Source: Wohlfahrtiimonas chitiniclastica DSM 18708
Lineage (GTDB): Bacteria > Pseudomonadota > Gammaproteobacteria > Cardiobacteriales > Wohlfahrtiimonadaceae
Length of the DNA stretch: 64,000 nt
Direction: 5' to 3'
Assembly: GCF_000375345.1 (NCBI RefSeq)
Contig: NZ_AQXD01000001.1
Coordinates: 326,600 to 390,599, forward strand
In this document: positions 51,388-60,001 of the stretch, in pieces
Numbering within the stretch: the stretch's first letter is position 1
Layout: each line of letters starts with the position of its first letter
Notes under the pieces: generated by a model
Told to the model about the DNA's origin: nothing
Databases searched by the model: none
The model's input: the letters and a program-made list of their open reading frames with translations, nothing else
Made by a program: the position numbers and the translations under genes

Positions 51388-52143
51388 GTGCCATTATTGC
51401 ATGACAAAACAAATTTTATGATCTTTGTGACTGCATTGATCGGGGTGTTTTTACTTCATGGTGGCCTGATTTACGCCATTACATATGCAGGGCGCGGCCA
51501 AGAGATGCACATTGAGTTTGTTGAGCCCACCATGACCATGAGTCAGATCACCTTAGCCGGGGTCGATACCGCAAAAGAGGTGACGAATCAACACGATGAT
51601 GAGGATCAGCCCTCTGAAGCGGTTGAAGCTGTGGTGGAGCAATCTGAGCCGATTGAGGAGACGCCAGAAAAAATCGAAGAACCAGTGGTTGAGCCTGAGC
51701 CTGTCATTGAGCCGCCTAAAGAAGAGATTGTTGCGGTGAAAAAGCCAACGCCTGATGCGCCAAAAATTCAGCAGCCGAAAAAAGAGGTGAAAAAGCCAAA
51801 GCCTCAACCTAAGAAGCAAGAGGCTAAACCCGAAAATAAACGTCAATCTAAGCGCATTGATCATCGTGTGCTCAATATGCAGGAAGTGTCTGTGCTCGCA
51901 AAACCTTCACCACAATATCCGCGTTCTGTCATCATGCGCCGTGTTGGTGGCACAACCGTATTGCTCATCAAAATTAATGAAAAAGGGCATGCAATGTCCG
52001 TTAAGATTGAAAAATCCTCAGGCAATGAACAGATCGACAAAGCCGCTGAAAAAGCTGGCTATAAAGTTCGCCTCAAGCCGTATATGGTCAATGGACAAGC
52101 ACAAAGCTTTTCCGTTCGCATCCCATATCAATTAAAATTTTAA
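51388..52143 (+). CDS. tonB: Energy transducer TonB
   Basis: TonB spans the periplasm and passes proton-motive energy from ExbB-ExbD to outer-membrane receptors for haem, siderophores and other ligands. The 251-residue protein has one N-terminal helix (about 10-32) including the membrane histidine expected in TonB, a long Glu-Pro then Lys-Pro repeat region (about 75-150), and a C-terminal domain (about 165-251) with AKPSPQYPRSVIMRRVGGT and the final VRIPYQLKF. The GTG at 51388 with GGGAAAG upstream is chosen; an ATG at 51418 is possible. It leads tonB-exbB-exbD. Confidence 0.92.
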   Translation: MPLLHDKTNFMIFVTALIGVFLLHGGLIYAITYAGRGQEMHIEFVEPTMTMSQITLAGVDTAKEVTNQHDDEDQPSEAVEAVVEQSEPIEETPEKIEEPVVEPEPVIEPPKEEIVAVKKPTPDAPKIQQPKKEVKKPKPQPKKQEAKPENKRQSKRIDHRVLNMQEVSVLAKPSPQYPRSVIMRRVGGTTVLLIKINEKGHAMSVKIEKSSGNEQIDKAAEKAGYKVRLKPYMVNGQAQSFSVRIPYQLKF

Positions 52144-52168
52144 GCCTCAATTAAGAAAAGGAAAGACA

Positions 52169-52900
52169 ATGCAACCAGAAGTTTCGAGTATGGGATTTGA
52201 ACATTTTATTGGGCAAGCCGACATGGTGAGTAAGGTGCTCTTTTGCATCTTGATTTTAATGTCTGTGGTGTCTTGGCTCATCATCATTTTAAAAGCGCTG
52301 CAAGGTTTATCAGAGCGCGTGCGCACGAAAAAATTCTTAAAAATGTTTTGGAGCGCGAAATCCGTTGAAGACATTGATGGCTATTTAGCCGAGCACACGC
52401 CAAACAATTATCATGAAATTTTAACAGATGCGGGTGTTCATGCCGTGCAGCGCTATCAAAAAACACATGGCAATTCATTGCGTGACAGTGGCTCACTCAG
52501 TGAAGTGATCACGCGTGCTTTGAGCACGAAATTGGATGAAATCCATTTGCGCTGTGAAAATGGCGTCACTGCATTGGCCGCAGTGTCAGCAACTGCGCCA
52601 TTTGTGGGTTTATTTGGAACCGTTTGGGGTATTTATCATGCATTGATTGAAATTGGTTCAACAGGCGCAGGCACCATTGATAAAGTGGCCGGTCCTGTGG
52701 GTGAAGCTTTGATCATGACGGGCGTGGGTTTAGCCGTGGCGATTCCTGCGGTTTTAGCACACAGCTGGGTGACACGTCGCAATCAAGTGACCATGGGTGC
52801 ACTTGACTCTTTTGCCTTTGAATTATTGAACTTATTGGGCGGCGATTGCTCAGGCTGCAACAACGATTGCCACGATAAAGCGAAAAAACAGGGAGCATAA
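52169..52900 (+). CDS. exbB: TonB-system proton channel protein ExbB
   Basis: ExbB forms the pentameric channel around ExbD. The 243-residue protein (E. coli 244) has an N-terminal helix (about 18-40), a cytoplasmic region with EITRALSTKLDEI-like sequence, and two further helices containing TAPFVGLFGTVWGIYHALI and GPVGEALIMTGVGLAVAIPAV. The C terminus has a short cysteine cluster (CSGCNNDC). AAAGGAAAGAC lies upstream. It is 25 bases after tonB and two bases before exbD. Confidence 0.94.
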   Translation: MQPEVSSMGFEHFIGQADMVSKVLFCILILMSVVSWLIIILKALQGLSERVRTKKFLKMFWSAKSVEDIDGYLAEHTPNNYHEILTDAGVHAVQRYQKTHGNSLRDSGSLSEVITRALSTKLDEIHLRCENGVTALAAVSATAPFVGLFGTVWGIYHALIEIGSTGAGTIDKVAGPVGEALIMTGVGLAVAIPAVLAHSWVTRRNQVTMGALDSFAFELLNLLGGDCSGCNNDCHDKAKKQGA

Positions 52901-52902
52901 GC

Positions 52903-53382
52903 ATGGCCTTTGGACGTTTACGTGGGACAAATTCTCGGGCTCGGGCAGAGATTAATATGGTGCCACTCATCGATGTGATGTTGGTGCTGCTGGTGATTTT
53001 CATCCTCACGGCGCCTTTAGTCACGCAATCGGTGAAGTTGAAATTGCCAGAAGCGGTGGACATTAAAGAGCAGCCGAAGCAAGATCAGATGGAAAATCAG
53101 CCCATCATCATTGCCATCAATGAGCAATCAGAGGTGCACATCAATGAAGCCTTGATGCCCAATGATGAAGAGGTGCTCGCAACCCTTGAAAAATTAAAGG
53201 CAGATGCCACAGCAAATAATCCTGAACACAATCCGCTGGTGCAATTGCATGTGGATGTGAAGGTGCCTTATGAAGTGGTGGCGAAAACCATCACCGCATT
53301 GAGTAAAGTAGGGCTTGGCAACATTGGCTTTGTGACGCTGCCGGATGAAGGCGGCGCGAAAGCCGCAGAAGTCACGCCGTAA
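52903..53382 (+). CDS. exbD: TonB-system protein ExbD
   Basis: ExbD is the proton-responsive partner of ExbB. The 159-residue protein has the N-terminal cytoplasmic segment, a single helix containing the essential aspartate (VPLIDVMLVLLVIFILTAPL, Asp near residue 25) and a periplasmic domain. GGAGCATAAGC precedes the ATG. The operon ends at a terminator just after it. Confidence 0.94.
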   Translation: MAFGRLRGTNSRARAEINMVPLIDVMLVLLVIFILTAPLVTQSVKLKLPEAVDIKEQPKQDQMENQPIIIAINEQSEVHINEALMPNDEEVLATLEKLKADATANNPEHNPLVQLHVDVKVPYEVVAKTITALSKVGLGNIGFVTLPDEGGAKAAEVTP

Positions 53383-53390
53383 TTAAGATG

Positions 53391-53416
53391 AAAAAGCGCC
53401 CTAGGGCGCTTTTTTA
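53391..53416 (+). terminator. Rho-independent terminator of tonB-exbBD
   Basis: AAAAGCGCC-CTAG-GGCGCTTTTTT. It touches the stop of the convergent gene, so it may act in both directions. Confidence 0.9.
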
Positions 53417-53866
53417 TTCCTCATCCGTATCTTTAGAAGCTTGAATGATGAGTTTTAATAGTCCTGTGCCCGCTTTTAAAAATTGATCCTCAGCTTCTGG
53501 GGAATCTTGCGTAATCATGCTGACGTAACTTTGCAATGTATTGCCAATTTCGCTTGGCACATCGTTTGCTGTGAGCAGTTGATTCACAAGCGTCACCACA
53601 TCGATTTCAGAGGGATCTTTTTTAGACAATAAATTTAAGCCCGCTTGTAGGGAAGGCTCATAATCCGAAGGCAAGGCCAATAATTGCGTTAAGGCTTCTG
53701 CCACCACTTTGGGATTAGGTTTAGCATCTGTGGATTGTTTGGGGGATTTTAAACACAACTCTGCGCCATCTTCAAGCAGGACGCAGCGGTCAGAAGATTG
53801 TGCATTCACAGCAAACGCAGCGCTTGGCAGCAGTAAGAGGGTTGAGAGTATCAACGAACGGATCAT
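53414..53866 (-). CDS. Periplasmic protein of unknown function
   Basis: A 150-residue protein with a clear signal peptide (about 1-19, ending AFA). The mature part has two cysteines ten residues apart (Cys28, Cys38; RCVLLEDGAELCLK) that could form a disulfide, then a mostly helical, acidic region. I do not recognise a family. It follows the glycine-riboswitch-controlled gene by 21 bases on the same strand and could be co-transcribed with it. An AGGAG site precedes the start. Confidence 0.7.
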   Translation of the reverse strand: MIRSLILSTLLLLPSAAFAVNAQSSDRCVLLEDGAELCLKSPKQSTDAKPNPKVVAEALTQLLALPSDYEPSLQAGLNLLSKKDPSEIDVVTLVNQLLTANDVPSEIGNTLQSYVSMITQDSPEAEDQFLKAGTGLLKLIIQASKDTDEE

Positions 53867-53887
53867 AATAACTCCTTATTCATGGGA

Positions 53888-54517
53888 TCATTTCCATTTA
53901 TTGGGTGAATAGGAGAAAACAGGCAAAGACAAATTCCAATGAATGGCGGCTAAGCGAATGCTCAAACCCACCACAAAGGAGAGGCTCATATTGATGTTTT
54001 CATCCACATGAAAGTATTTTAACCCTAAATAGAGCAGGGCGACCAATAAAGAGACACTGGCATAGAGCTCATGGCGCAAAACTTGTGGCGTGCGATTACA
54101 GAGCACATCGCGTAAAATGCCGCCGCCCACACCTGTAATCATGCCTGCCATGATCACCACAATGGTGCTGTAATGAAATTGTGGCTCTAAACGCAGCGCC
54201 ACATTGCAACCAATGATGGTAAATGCAATGAGCCCCATCGCATCTAAAATCAAAAAGATACGATTTAAGCGGTGCATGAAGCGTGCCACCAACATGGTCA
54301 ATAAACCTGCGGAAATGGTGAGATAGATGTACGTCGGATGCTGCGTCCAAGAAATGGGATAATTCCCCAAAATGATATCGCGGATGGTGCCGCCGCCAAG
54401 GGCTGTTAAAAAGGCGATGAGTGCCACGCCAAACATGTCCATGTTACGGCGTCCCGCTGCGAGCGCGCCAGACATGGCTTCAGCCGTAATGGCCACAATA
54501 TAGATGTAAAAAAGCAC
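53888..54517 (-). CDS. TRIC/UPF0126 family glycine-transporter-type membrane protein (YicG-like)
   Basis: A 209-residue inner-membrane protein with seven helices in two repeated halves, each bearing a GGG-RD motif (LGGGTIRDIILGNYP and GVGGGILRDVLCNRTP). E. coli YicG aligns from its first residue. The family is known as trimeric intracellular cation channel-like and has been renamed a glycine transporter in Pfam because of its frequent glycine riboswitch, which is present here. The GTG at 54517 has AGGAG five bases upstream and fits YicG. A GTG at 54547 would add ten residues but sits on the end of the riboswitch. Confidence 0.85.
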   Translation of the reverse strand: MLFYIYIVAITAEAMSGALAAGRRNMDMFGVALIAFLTALGGGTIRDIILGNYPISWTQHPTYIYLTISAGLLTMLVARFMHRLNRIFLILDAMGLIAFTIIGCNVALRLEPQFHYSTIVVIMAGMITGVGGGILRDVLCNRTPQVLRHELYASVSLLVALLYLGLKYFHVDENINMSLSFVVGLSIRLAAIHWNLSLPVFSYSPNKWK

Positions 54518-54549
54518 AAAAACTCCTAATCGATTGAGTTTTGCCACTC

Positions 54550-54722
54550 CCTCTGTCCTTTTTACCTGAGAGTTTACGCAACCTAAATTGCTTGCCCCTT
54601 CGGTGGAGATTCACATCTCTCTCTCCAGTTGGCGATTAATATCGTTGTTCGCAGTCCATGAGCCTGAGCGTTTATGGGAGTTTGCGCCTTCGGCAGAGAT
54701 TAAACTCACTCTCCTGCGATTT
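54550..54722 (-). promoter_or_regulatory. Tandem glycine riboswitch
   Basis: On the minus strand two glycine aptamers follow one another. The first has GGAGAGTG, CTGCCGAAGGCGCAAACTCCC and CGCTCAGGC; the second has TGGAGAGAG, CACCGAAGGGGCAAGC and AACTCTCAGGTAAAAAGGAC. These are the conserved cores of the gcvT-type motif. The aptamer pair ends at the start region of the YicG-like gene. There is no T-run after it, so control of translation initiation is more likely than termination. A TATAAT lies just upstream at 54731-54726. Confidence 0.93.
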
Positions 54723-54841
54723 GGCATTATATGATCAAATGCATAAATAAAAAAGTGCTTAATAATTAAAAAGTTAGCAATTTTTTAAAGGACAAAAATA
54801 ATCATTTAGATAATTTAACATTCAACTGTTTACTGAACATG

Positions 54842-54847
54842 TATAAT
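54842..54847 (+). promoter_or_regulatory. mgtE -10 promoter element
   Basis: Perfect TATAAT preceded by TG. No clear -35 is seen. Start of transcription near 54854 would give a leader of about 175 bases before mgtE. Confidence 0.5.
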
Positions 54848-54877
54848 GGCGACAATTTTAACAGAGGGAAACTTTCC

Positions 54878-54931
54878 ATGGATGATGACTCGATCGTGCC
54901 GATATGGCGATCTTACACCACAATACAATAA
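54878..54931 (+). CDS. Candidate 17-residue leader peptide upstream of mgtE
   Basis: ATG at 54878 with AGAGGG nine bases upstream opens a short frame to TAA at 54929 encoding MDDDSIVPIWRSYTTIQ. The three aspartates after Met and a nearby proline recall MgtL-type leader peptides, whose acidic and proline codons make ribosomes stall or fall apart at low Mg2+. The frame overlaps one hairpin and ends directly before mutually exclusive hairpins. No homologue is recognised, so translation and function are inferences. Confidence 0.5.
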   Translation: MDDDSIVPIWRSYTTIQ

Positions 54932-55022
54932 GCTGAGTCCTGAAATCCACAATCTTCAGGGCAGCTGAAGATTGCAATGGTCTGAAACCATGGTTCTCCT
55001 AATTCATCATTAAAAAAGGGAG
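54893..55022 (+). promoter_or_regulatory. Structured mgtE leader RNA with alternative hairpins
   Basis: The leader contains a hairpin in the short ORF (GATC..GCC with GGCGATC, about 54893-54913), then a perfect 10-bp stem at 54950-54974 (CAATCTTCAG-GGCAG-CTGAAGATTG). An alternative stem pairs GCTG (54932-54935) and CCTGAA (54939-54944) with TTCAGG (54955-54960) and CAGC (54962-54965), and cannot coexist with the 10-bp stem. A further ATGGT/ACCAT hairpin lies at 54977-54991. CTCC at about 54996-54999 can pair with the GGGAG ribosome site of mgtE. No intrinsic terminator is present. It does not look like a standard ykoK M-box. Confidence 0.55.
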
Positions 55023-55029
55023 CAACTTA

Positions 55030-56436
55030 ATGAGTGTTTATCATAAATCTAATCTTTATTTTCATTTAGAGCCCATCATTCAAACGCGTGATGTTGAGCG
55101 TTTTATTGAACTGATTCAAAATACCAAAGCCATCGACTTAGCGGATGCTGTCGAAGCATTTGCCACAGAAGATGTCGTCGCCCTCCTTGAACAATTAGAT
55201 GCCGAGAATTTAGCCTATCTTTTTGAGGAGTTTGAAGAGGAAGAGAAGGTGCGCTTTGTGCCGCATCTGTCCATCGCAGCGTTAAAGCGCTTGTTTGAGG
55301 CATTGCCATCAGATGAGCAGGTGAGCCTATTTGTGATGCTGAGCCAAGTGCAGCGCAACTCCATCATTCCATCGTTAGACAAAGGTGAGCGCGATGCCAT
55401 TTTAGAGCTTTCATCATATCCTGAAGGCACGGTGGGCGCGATGACCAGTGCCGACTATGTGAATGTTTCGGCCAATGCCACCGTCAGCGATGTTTGGCAA
55501 CAAATCCGCCGTGAAGCGCGCAATAAAGATTCGCTCTCCATGATCTATGTGACCGATGAGTTTCGCCATTTAGTGGGCGTACTCTCCTTTCAGGATCTAT
55601 TGCTGCGCGATGATGATGTGTGCATGAAGGACATTATGGTGAGCGACATCATTCAAGCACGCGCCTCAGATAAAGATACGGTGGCGGTTGAACTGATTGA
55701 GCGCTATGACTTTGATGCATTACCTGTGACGGATAACTATGGGCATTTGATCGGGATTGTCACAGTTGATGATGCGATGGAACGCTTACGTGAATCCGCT
55801 GCGGACTCCTTTGCCAAGCTTGGGGGCAACGTGCCGATGAGTGGGCCAGAGCTGGATTATCAATACTCAGGTTTTTGGCGCATGCTCACCGTGCGTGGTT
55901 TCTGGTTGATCATTTTGACGATTTTTGGCGTCTTCACCAGTAGCTTTGTGGCCAAACAAGAGGAAATTTTATCTGAAGTGATCATTTTAGCAGCGTTCTT
56001 AGCACCGATTGTGGACATGGGCGGGAATACGGGCAGTCAATCGGCAACGCTTGTGATTCGTTCAATGGCGCTCGGTGACATTAAGCTGAAATGGGAAGAT
56101 GTGTGGTTCATCTTCAAAAAAGAGATTCCGGTCGCCTTGATGCTCGGTGTGACGGTGGCAACGGTGGAAGTGATTTTGGCATACTTCTTTAAAGATGGCA
56201 TCAGCATTCAAGTGTTGATGATTTTGGCATTGTCCATGATTACTGTGACATTTGTGGGTGGTTTGATCGGTATTTTGCTGCCCTTCATTGCCAAACGATT
56301 TAACATTGACCCAGCCACATTGAGCTCACCGATGCTCACATCCATCATGGACTTTTTAGGCGTGGTGATTTACTTCTCATTTGCGTATTGGTTCTTGAGT
56401 GATCTCTTAGTGCAAGCGGCTGAGCAAGTGGGCTAG
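55030..56436 (+). CDS. mgtE: Magnesium transporter MgtE
   Basis: MgtE is a homodimeric Mg2+ channel gated by cytosolic Mg2+. The 468-residue protein has the N domain (about 1-135; DLADAVEAFATEDVVALLEQL), a CBS pair (about 140-265; YPEGTVGAMTSADYVNVS and DALPVTDNYGHLIGIV), a connecting helix and five C-terminal helices (about 290-465) with the pore signature AAFLAPIVDMGGNTGSQSAT. GGGAG lies seven bases before the ATG. The long structured leader suggests post-transcriptional control. Confidence 0.95.
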   Translation: MSVYHKSNLYFHLEPIIQTRDVERFIELIQNTKAIDLADAVEAFATEDVVALLEQLDAENLAYLFEEFEEEEKVRFVPHLSIAALKRLFEALPSDEQVSLFVMLSQVQRNSIIPSLDKGERDAILELSSYPEGTVGAMTSADYVNVSANATVSDVWQQIRREARNKDSLSMIYVTDEFRHLVGVLSFQDLLLRDDDVCMKDIMVSDIIQARASDKDTVAVELIERYDFDALPVTDNYGHLIGIVTVDDAMERLRESAADSFAKLGGNVPMSGPELDYQYSGFWRMLTVRGFWLIILTIFGVFTSSFVAKQEEILSEVIILAAFLAPIVDMGGNTGSQSATLVIRSMALGDIKLKWEDVWFIFKKEIPVALMLGVTVATVEVILAYFFKDGISIQVLMILALSMITVTFVGGLIGILLPFIAKRFNIDPATLSSPMLTSIMDFLGVVIYFSFAYWFLSDLLVQAAEQVG

Positions 56437-56472
56437 CATTAGTTTAACGGATGAATCTAGATTCAACGGCAG

Positions 56473-56501
56473 CGCCGCATCAAGCTTGATGCGGCGTTTT
56501 T
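56473..56501 (+). terminator. Terminator of mgtE overlapping the sitD stop
   Basis: A perfect 24-base palindrome (CGCCGCATCAAG and its complement) followed by five T on the plus strand. The sitD stop codon (56480-56482, minus strand) lies within the stem, so the palindrome also encodes the last sitD residues. Confidence 0.85.
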
Positions 56502-57334
56502 GTTGCTGAAGGGCGAAGGAGTAAACTCACGCCATACGCTAAAGCAAAGAGAATGGCTTGCACAATGACAATTGATGGACCTGTATCCGCATCTAAATGG
56601 TAACTGATGATGGTGCCAATCACTGAAGCACTGACAGAGGCGATCACCGCGATCAATAACATATACTCAAAACGTTTGGTGAGTAAAAATGCAGTGATGC
56701 CAGGGGCAATCAACATTGCAATCACAAGCACGATGCCTGCCGCTTGTAGCGCGGTGACAATGGTTAAAGAGAGCATGGATAATAGGAGATAATGCATCAA
56801 TGTTACGGGTAAACCCACAACTTTTGCTTGAATCGGATCAAAGCAGAAGAGAATGAGATCTTTGACCTTCATTAACAAAATGATGCCAATGATGCCGCTC
56901 ATCACCAATGTAAAAATAAATTCAGCGTGTGTGATGCCCAAAATGTTCCCAAACAAAATGTGGGAAAGATGAATGTTGCTCTCCACTTTTGTGATCATCA
57001 CTAAACCAATGGCAAACATCCCCGAGAAGAGAATGCCCATGACGGTATCTTCCTTGATGCGGGAGTTGTTTTTAATGAATCCTGTGGCAAAGGCACAAAA
57101 AATGCCTGAGAAAAAAGCGCCAACGATGAAGGGAATGCCAATGATGAATGAGATGACAACGCCCGGCAATACGGCGTGTGAGATGGCATCGCCAATCAAA
57201 GACCAACCTTTTAACACCAAAAAGCAGGAAAAGAGCGCACAGATGATGGCAATCACAATGGCCGCATACAGCGCGCGGCGCATCAATTCTAATTGAAAGG
57301 GTTCAGTGAAGAAGGTGATGAAACTGTCCATCAT
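56480..57334 (-). CDS. sitD: Manganese/iron ABC transporter permease SitD
   Basis: A 284-residue inner-membrane permease of the ABC-3 family with about eight helices (LKGWSLIGDAISHAVLPGVV, EDTVMGILFSGMFAIGLVM, ALQAAGIVLVIAMLIAPGITA). It is the second permease of a sitABCD/yfeABCD-type importer. Its start overlaps the sitC stop (ATGA). GGAGG is three bases before the first ATG and six before a second, either of which could be used. The 3' end is encoded by the mgtE terminator palindrome. Confidence 0.9.
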   Translation of the reverse strand: MMDSFITFFTEPFQLELMRRALYAAIVIAIICALFSCFLVLKGWSLIGDAISHAVLPGVVISFIIGIPFIVGAFFSGIFCAFATGFIKNNSRIKEDTVMGILFSGMFAIGLVMITKVESNIHLSHILFGNILGITHAEFIFTLVMSGIIGIILLMKVKDLILFCFDPIQAKVVGLPVTLMHYLLLSMLSLTIVTALQAAGIVLVIAMLIAPGITAFLLTKRFEYMLLIAVIASVSASVIGTIISYHLDADTGPSIVIVQAILFALAYGVSLLLRPSATKTPHQA

Positions 57335-58182
57335 TGACCTCCTTTGCGGATTTTAAGGCGCGTTGCGATGAAGCCATATTTTGGCGCAAACACAAAAGCA
57401 AGTAAAAAAAGCGCCGTTTGTAGGGAGACAATCACGCCGCCTGTTGCACCATTTAAATAGTAACTGAGCCAAGCACCGACAACGCTGCTCACGGTGCCAA
57501 TGATCATGGAAATGATGATGATGTGGGAAAACTTATCACTCAATAAATAGGCGGTTGCGCCGGGTGTGATCACCATTGCGATCACTAAAATGGCGCCCAC
57601 CGTTTGTAGGGCGGCAATTGTACATGCACTTAAGAGCGTAAAAAAGATGATTTTAAGTTTTAAAGGTGATAGCCCCACAGAACGTGCATGGGTTTCATCA
57701 AAAAATACGGCCAATAAATCTTTCCAGATCACGAGTAACACCAAAAGTGAGACGGCAATGATGATGTTCACTTGTAAAATGTCGCTGTCGGCAATGGCCA
57801 AAATGTTCCCAAAAATGATGGATTGCACATCCACAGAAGTGGGATTGAGTGACACGATGAATAAGCCAATGGCAAAGAACGTGGAGAAGATAAAGCCAAT
57901 GATGGCATCCTCTTTTAGGCGCGTAAAATGGCGAATGATGGTGATGGAAAATGCCGCCAATAAACCTGAGAAAAACGCACCAATCGAATAAGGTAAGCCC
58001 AGCGCATATGCGCCAGCAACGCCCGGCACCACCGAATGGGAAAGGGCATCGCCCATTAAGGACCAACCTTTGAGCATTAAATACGCTGATAAAAATGCGC
58101 AGGTTCCCCCCACCAATCCGCTGACCCAAATGGCTTTACGCATGTATTCATAGGTGAAGGGTTCAGTTAAGAGTTCCCACAT
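57331..58182 (-). CDS. sitC: Manganese/iron ABC transporter permease SitC
   Basis: A 283-residue ABC-3 permease, starting MWELLTEPFTYEYMRKA at 58182 with AGGAG upstream. An ORF extension to 58275 would overlap sitB. Typical segments are LKGWSLMGDALSHSVVPGVA, KEDAIIGFIFSTFFAIGLFI and LQTVGAILVIAMVITPGATA. It begins one base after the sitB stop and would pair with SitD to form the channel. Confidence 0.9.
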   Translation of the reverse strand: MWELLTEPFTYEYMRKAIWVSGLVGGTCAFLSAYLMLKGWSLMGDALSHSVVPGVAGAYALGLPYSIGAFFSGLLAAFSITIIRHFTRLKEDAIIGFIFSTFFAIGLFIVSLNPTSVDVQSIIFGNILAIADSDILQVNIIIAVSLLVLLVIWKDLLAVFFDETHARSVGLSPLKLKIIFFTLLSACTIAALQTVGAILVIAMVITPGATAYLLSDKFSHIIIISMIIGTVSSVVGAWLSYYLNGATGGVIVSLQTALFLLAFVFAPKYGFIATRLKIRKGGQ

Positions 58183-58183
58183 A

Positions 58184-59071
58184 TCAATAACGCTCCTTTT
58201 GGCACGGCAAACTTTTACTTTTACGCGCAGGTTCATTTTTATGCGTGCCGTAGAAGACGGCAGGGCGCTCATCATCGGTGAGCACAGTCACGCGGCGCGG
58301 ATCTTCATCATCATGGAGTTCATCGCCATCAATGTGAATGTGGCGCAATACGCCGCCAAAGGTTTTCTCTAAGTTATGATGGTTAAAGGTGGTTTCTGTC
58401 GGGCCCGCAGCAATGATGGTGCGATTGATGAATAGGGTTTGATCACAAAATTCAGGCACGCTGCCTAAGTTATGGGTGGACACTAAAATCAAATGCCCCT
58501 CTTCTCGCAAGGTGCGAAGCAGTGCCACAATGGCATTTTCTGTTTTCACATCCACGCCCGTAAAGGGTTCATCGAGCAAAATGATTTTGCCCTCTTGTGC
58601 CAATGCGCGGGCTAGAAAGACGCGCTTTTTTTGCCCGCCGGACAGCTCGCCGATTTGACGATGGGCTAAACTCTCCATGCTGACGCGGGTTAAGGCTTCG
58701 ATCACTTTTTGTTTATCATGGGTCGATGGGATGCGCAAAAAGTTCATTTTGCCATAGCGACCCATCATCACCACATCGGACACCAAAACCGGAAAGCTCC
58801 AATCCACCTCTTCAGTTTGAGGGACATAAGCCACAATGTTCTGTTTTAATGCAGCTTTGACGCTTTCACCATTGATGGTGACAGAGCCTTTTGTGGGTTT
58901 AACCATGCCCATGATGCTTTTAAAAAGCGTGGATTTACCGCCGCCATTGACGCCCACAAGGGCGCAAATGGTGCCACCTTTTAAGGTGAAGTTGACATCG
59001 CGAATGGCGGTATGACCATTGTTGTAGGTCACCGTTAGATTCTCAACGCATAAAGAGAAGGGCTCACTCAT
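58184..59071 (-). CDS. sitB: Manganese/iron ABC transporter ATPase SitB
   Basis: The 295-residue ATPase powers the importer. Walker A is [13 protein letters not shown] (near residue 38), the signature is [15 protein letters not shown], Walker B is [12 protein letters not shown] and the switch His is in VSTHNLG. A C-terminal extension (about 240-295) contains a His/Asp-rich stretch ([14 protein letters not shown]) that may sense or bind metal. The start overlaps the sitA stop by four bases (ATGA). Confidence 0.93.
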   Translation of the reverse strand: MSEPFSLCVENLTVTYNNGHTAIRDVNFTLKGGTICALVGVNGGGKSTLFKSIMGMVKPTKGSVTINGESVKAALKQNIVAYVPQTEEVDWSFPVLVSDVVMMGRYGKMNFLRIPSTHDKQKVIEALTRVSMESLAHRQIGELSGGQKKRVFLARALAQEGKIILLDEPFTGVDVKTENAIVALLRTLREEGHLILVSTHNLGSVPEFCDQTLFINRTIIAAGPTETTFNHHNLEKTFGGVLRHIHIDGDELHDDEDPRRVTVLTDDERPAVFYGTHKNEPARKSKSLPCQKERY

Positions 59072-59970
59072 TGTTTGAACCCTTTAGCGATGGTTTCCAC
59101 CGTCACATTCAATAGATCAATGTACGTGGGTACAGGGCCATTGGGCTCAGAGAGGGAATCCACATACAAAACGCCACCATAATCGGCATTGGTTTCTTTG
59201 CTGATTTGTTTGGCAGGTTTATCAGACACCGTACTTTCACTGAACACCACAGGAATGTTGTTCGCACGAACGGTATCGATCACTTTGCGCACTTGTTGCG
59301 GCGTGCCTTGTTGTTCTGCATTGATGGCCCATAAATAGAGCTCTTTAAAGTCATAATCTTTGGCAAGATAACTAAATGCGCCTTCACTCGTAACGAGCCA
59401 GCGTTGATCTTCAGGAATATTGGCTAAGCGATCACGCAAAGGTTGATCAAGGGCTTTGATTTTTGCTTTATAATCTTCCGCATTTTTTTTGTAGGTGTCC
59501 GCATTGTCAGGATCATATTTGACAAAAGCATCACGGATATTGTCCACATAAATGAGGGCATTGGTTGGGCTCATCCACGCATGTGGATTGGGCATGCCAT
59601 TGTATTCACCTTCAGTGATGGATAAAGGCTCAATGCCATCGCTCACCACAACGGAGGGCACATCTTTCATGTTTTCAAAAAAGCGCTCGAACCAATTTTC
59701 TAAATATAAGCCATTCCATAAAATGAGGTCAGCCGATTGTGTGCGAATGATGTCTTTTGGCGTGGGTTGATAATTATGAATTTCTGCGCCATGCTTGGTG
59801 ATGGATTCGACAATTGCGGCATCGCCGGCCACATTTTGCGCCATGTCTTGAATGATGGTGAAGGTGGTGGCCACTTTAAATGGTTCTTTAGCAAACGCTG
59901 TGCTAAAGAGCGTAGAGAAAGCGACCAATGTTGTGAGACCGATTGTTTTTATATGAGAATGATTCTTCAT
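59068..59970 (-). CDS. sitA: Manganese/iron-binding periplasmic protein SitA
   Basis: A cluster A-I solute-binding protein of 300 residues with a signal peptide (about 1-27, ending TAFA). The metal ligands expected for SitA/YfeA/PsaA are present: His in [11 protein letters not shown], His in [10 protein letters not shown], Glu in [16 protein letters not shown] and a late Asp in [10 protein letters not shown]. The [19 protein letters not shown] segment is very close to SitA/YfeA, favouring Mn2+/Fe2+ over Zn2+. No His-rich zinc loop is seen. AGGAG lies nine bases upstream. It leads sitABCD. Confidence 0.93.
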   Translation of the reverse strand: MKNHSHIKTIGLTTLVAFSTLFSTAFAKEPFKVATTFTIIQDMAQNVAGDAAIVESITKHGAEIHNYQPTPKDIIRTQSADLILWNGLYLENWFERFFENMKDVPSVVVSDGIEPLSITEGEYNGMPNPHAWMSPTNALIYVDNIRDAFVKYDPDNADTYKKNAEDYKAKIKALDQPLRDRLANIPEDQRWLVTSEGAFSYLAKDYDFKELYLWAINAEQQGTPQQVRKVIDTVRANNIPVVFSESTVSDKPAKQISKETNADYGGVLYVDSLSEPNGPVPTYIDLLNVTVETIAKGFKQ

Positions 59971-60001
59971 TGAGATTGGCTCCTAAAAAGTCTGAAAAGC
60001 A

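Noticed and set aside
54518..54547. GTG at 54547 as the start of the YicG-like gene
   Set aside because: It is immediately next to the riboswitch end with poor ribosome-site spacing. The GTG at 54517 has AGGAG at five bases and aligns with YicG.
54848..55029. Standard M-box (ykoK) riboswitch before mgtE
   Set aside because: I do not see the conserved M-box segments, and the leader is organised as a short ORF with competing hairpins. An Infernal search with the Rfam model would decide.
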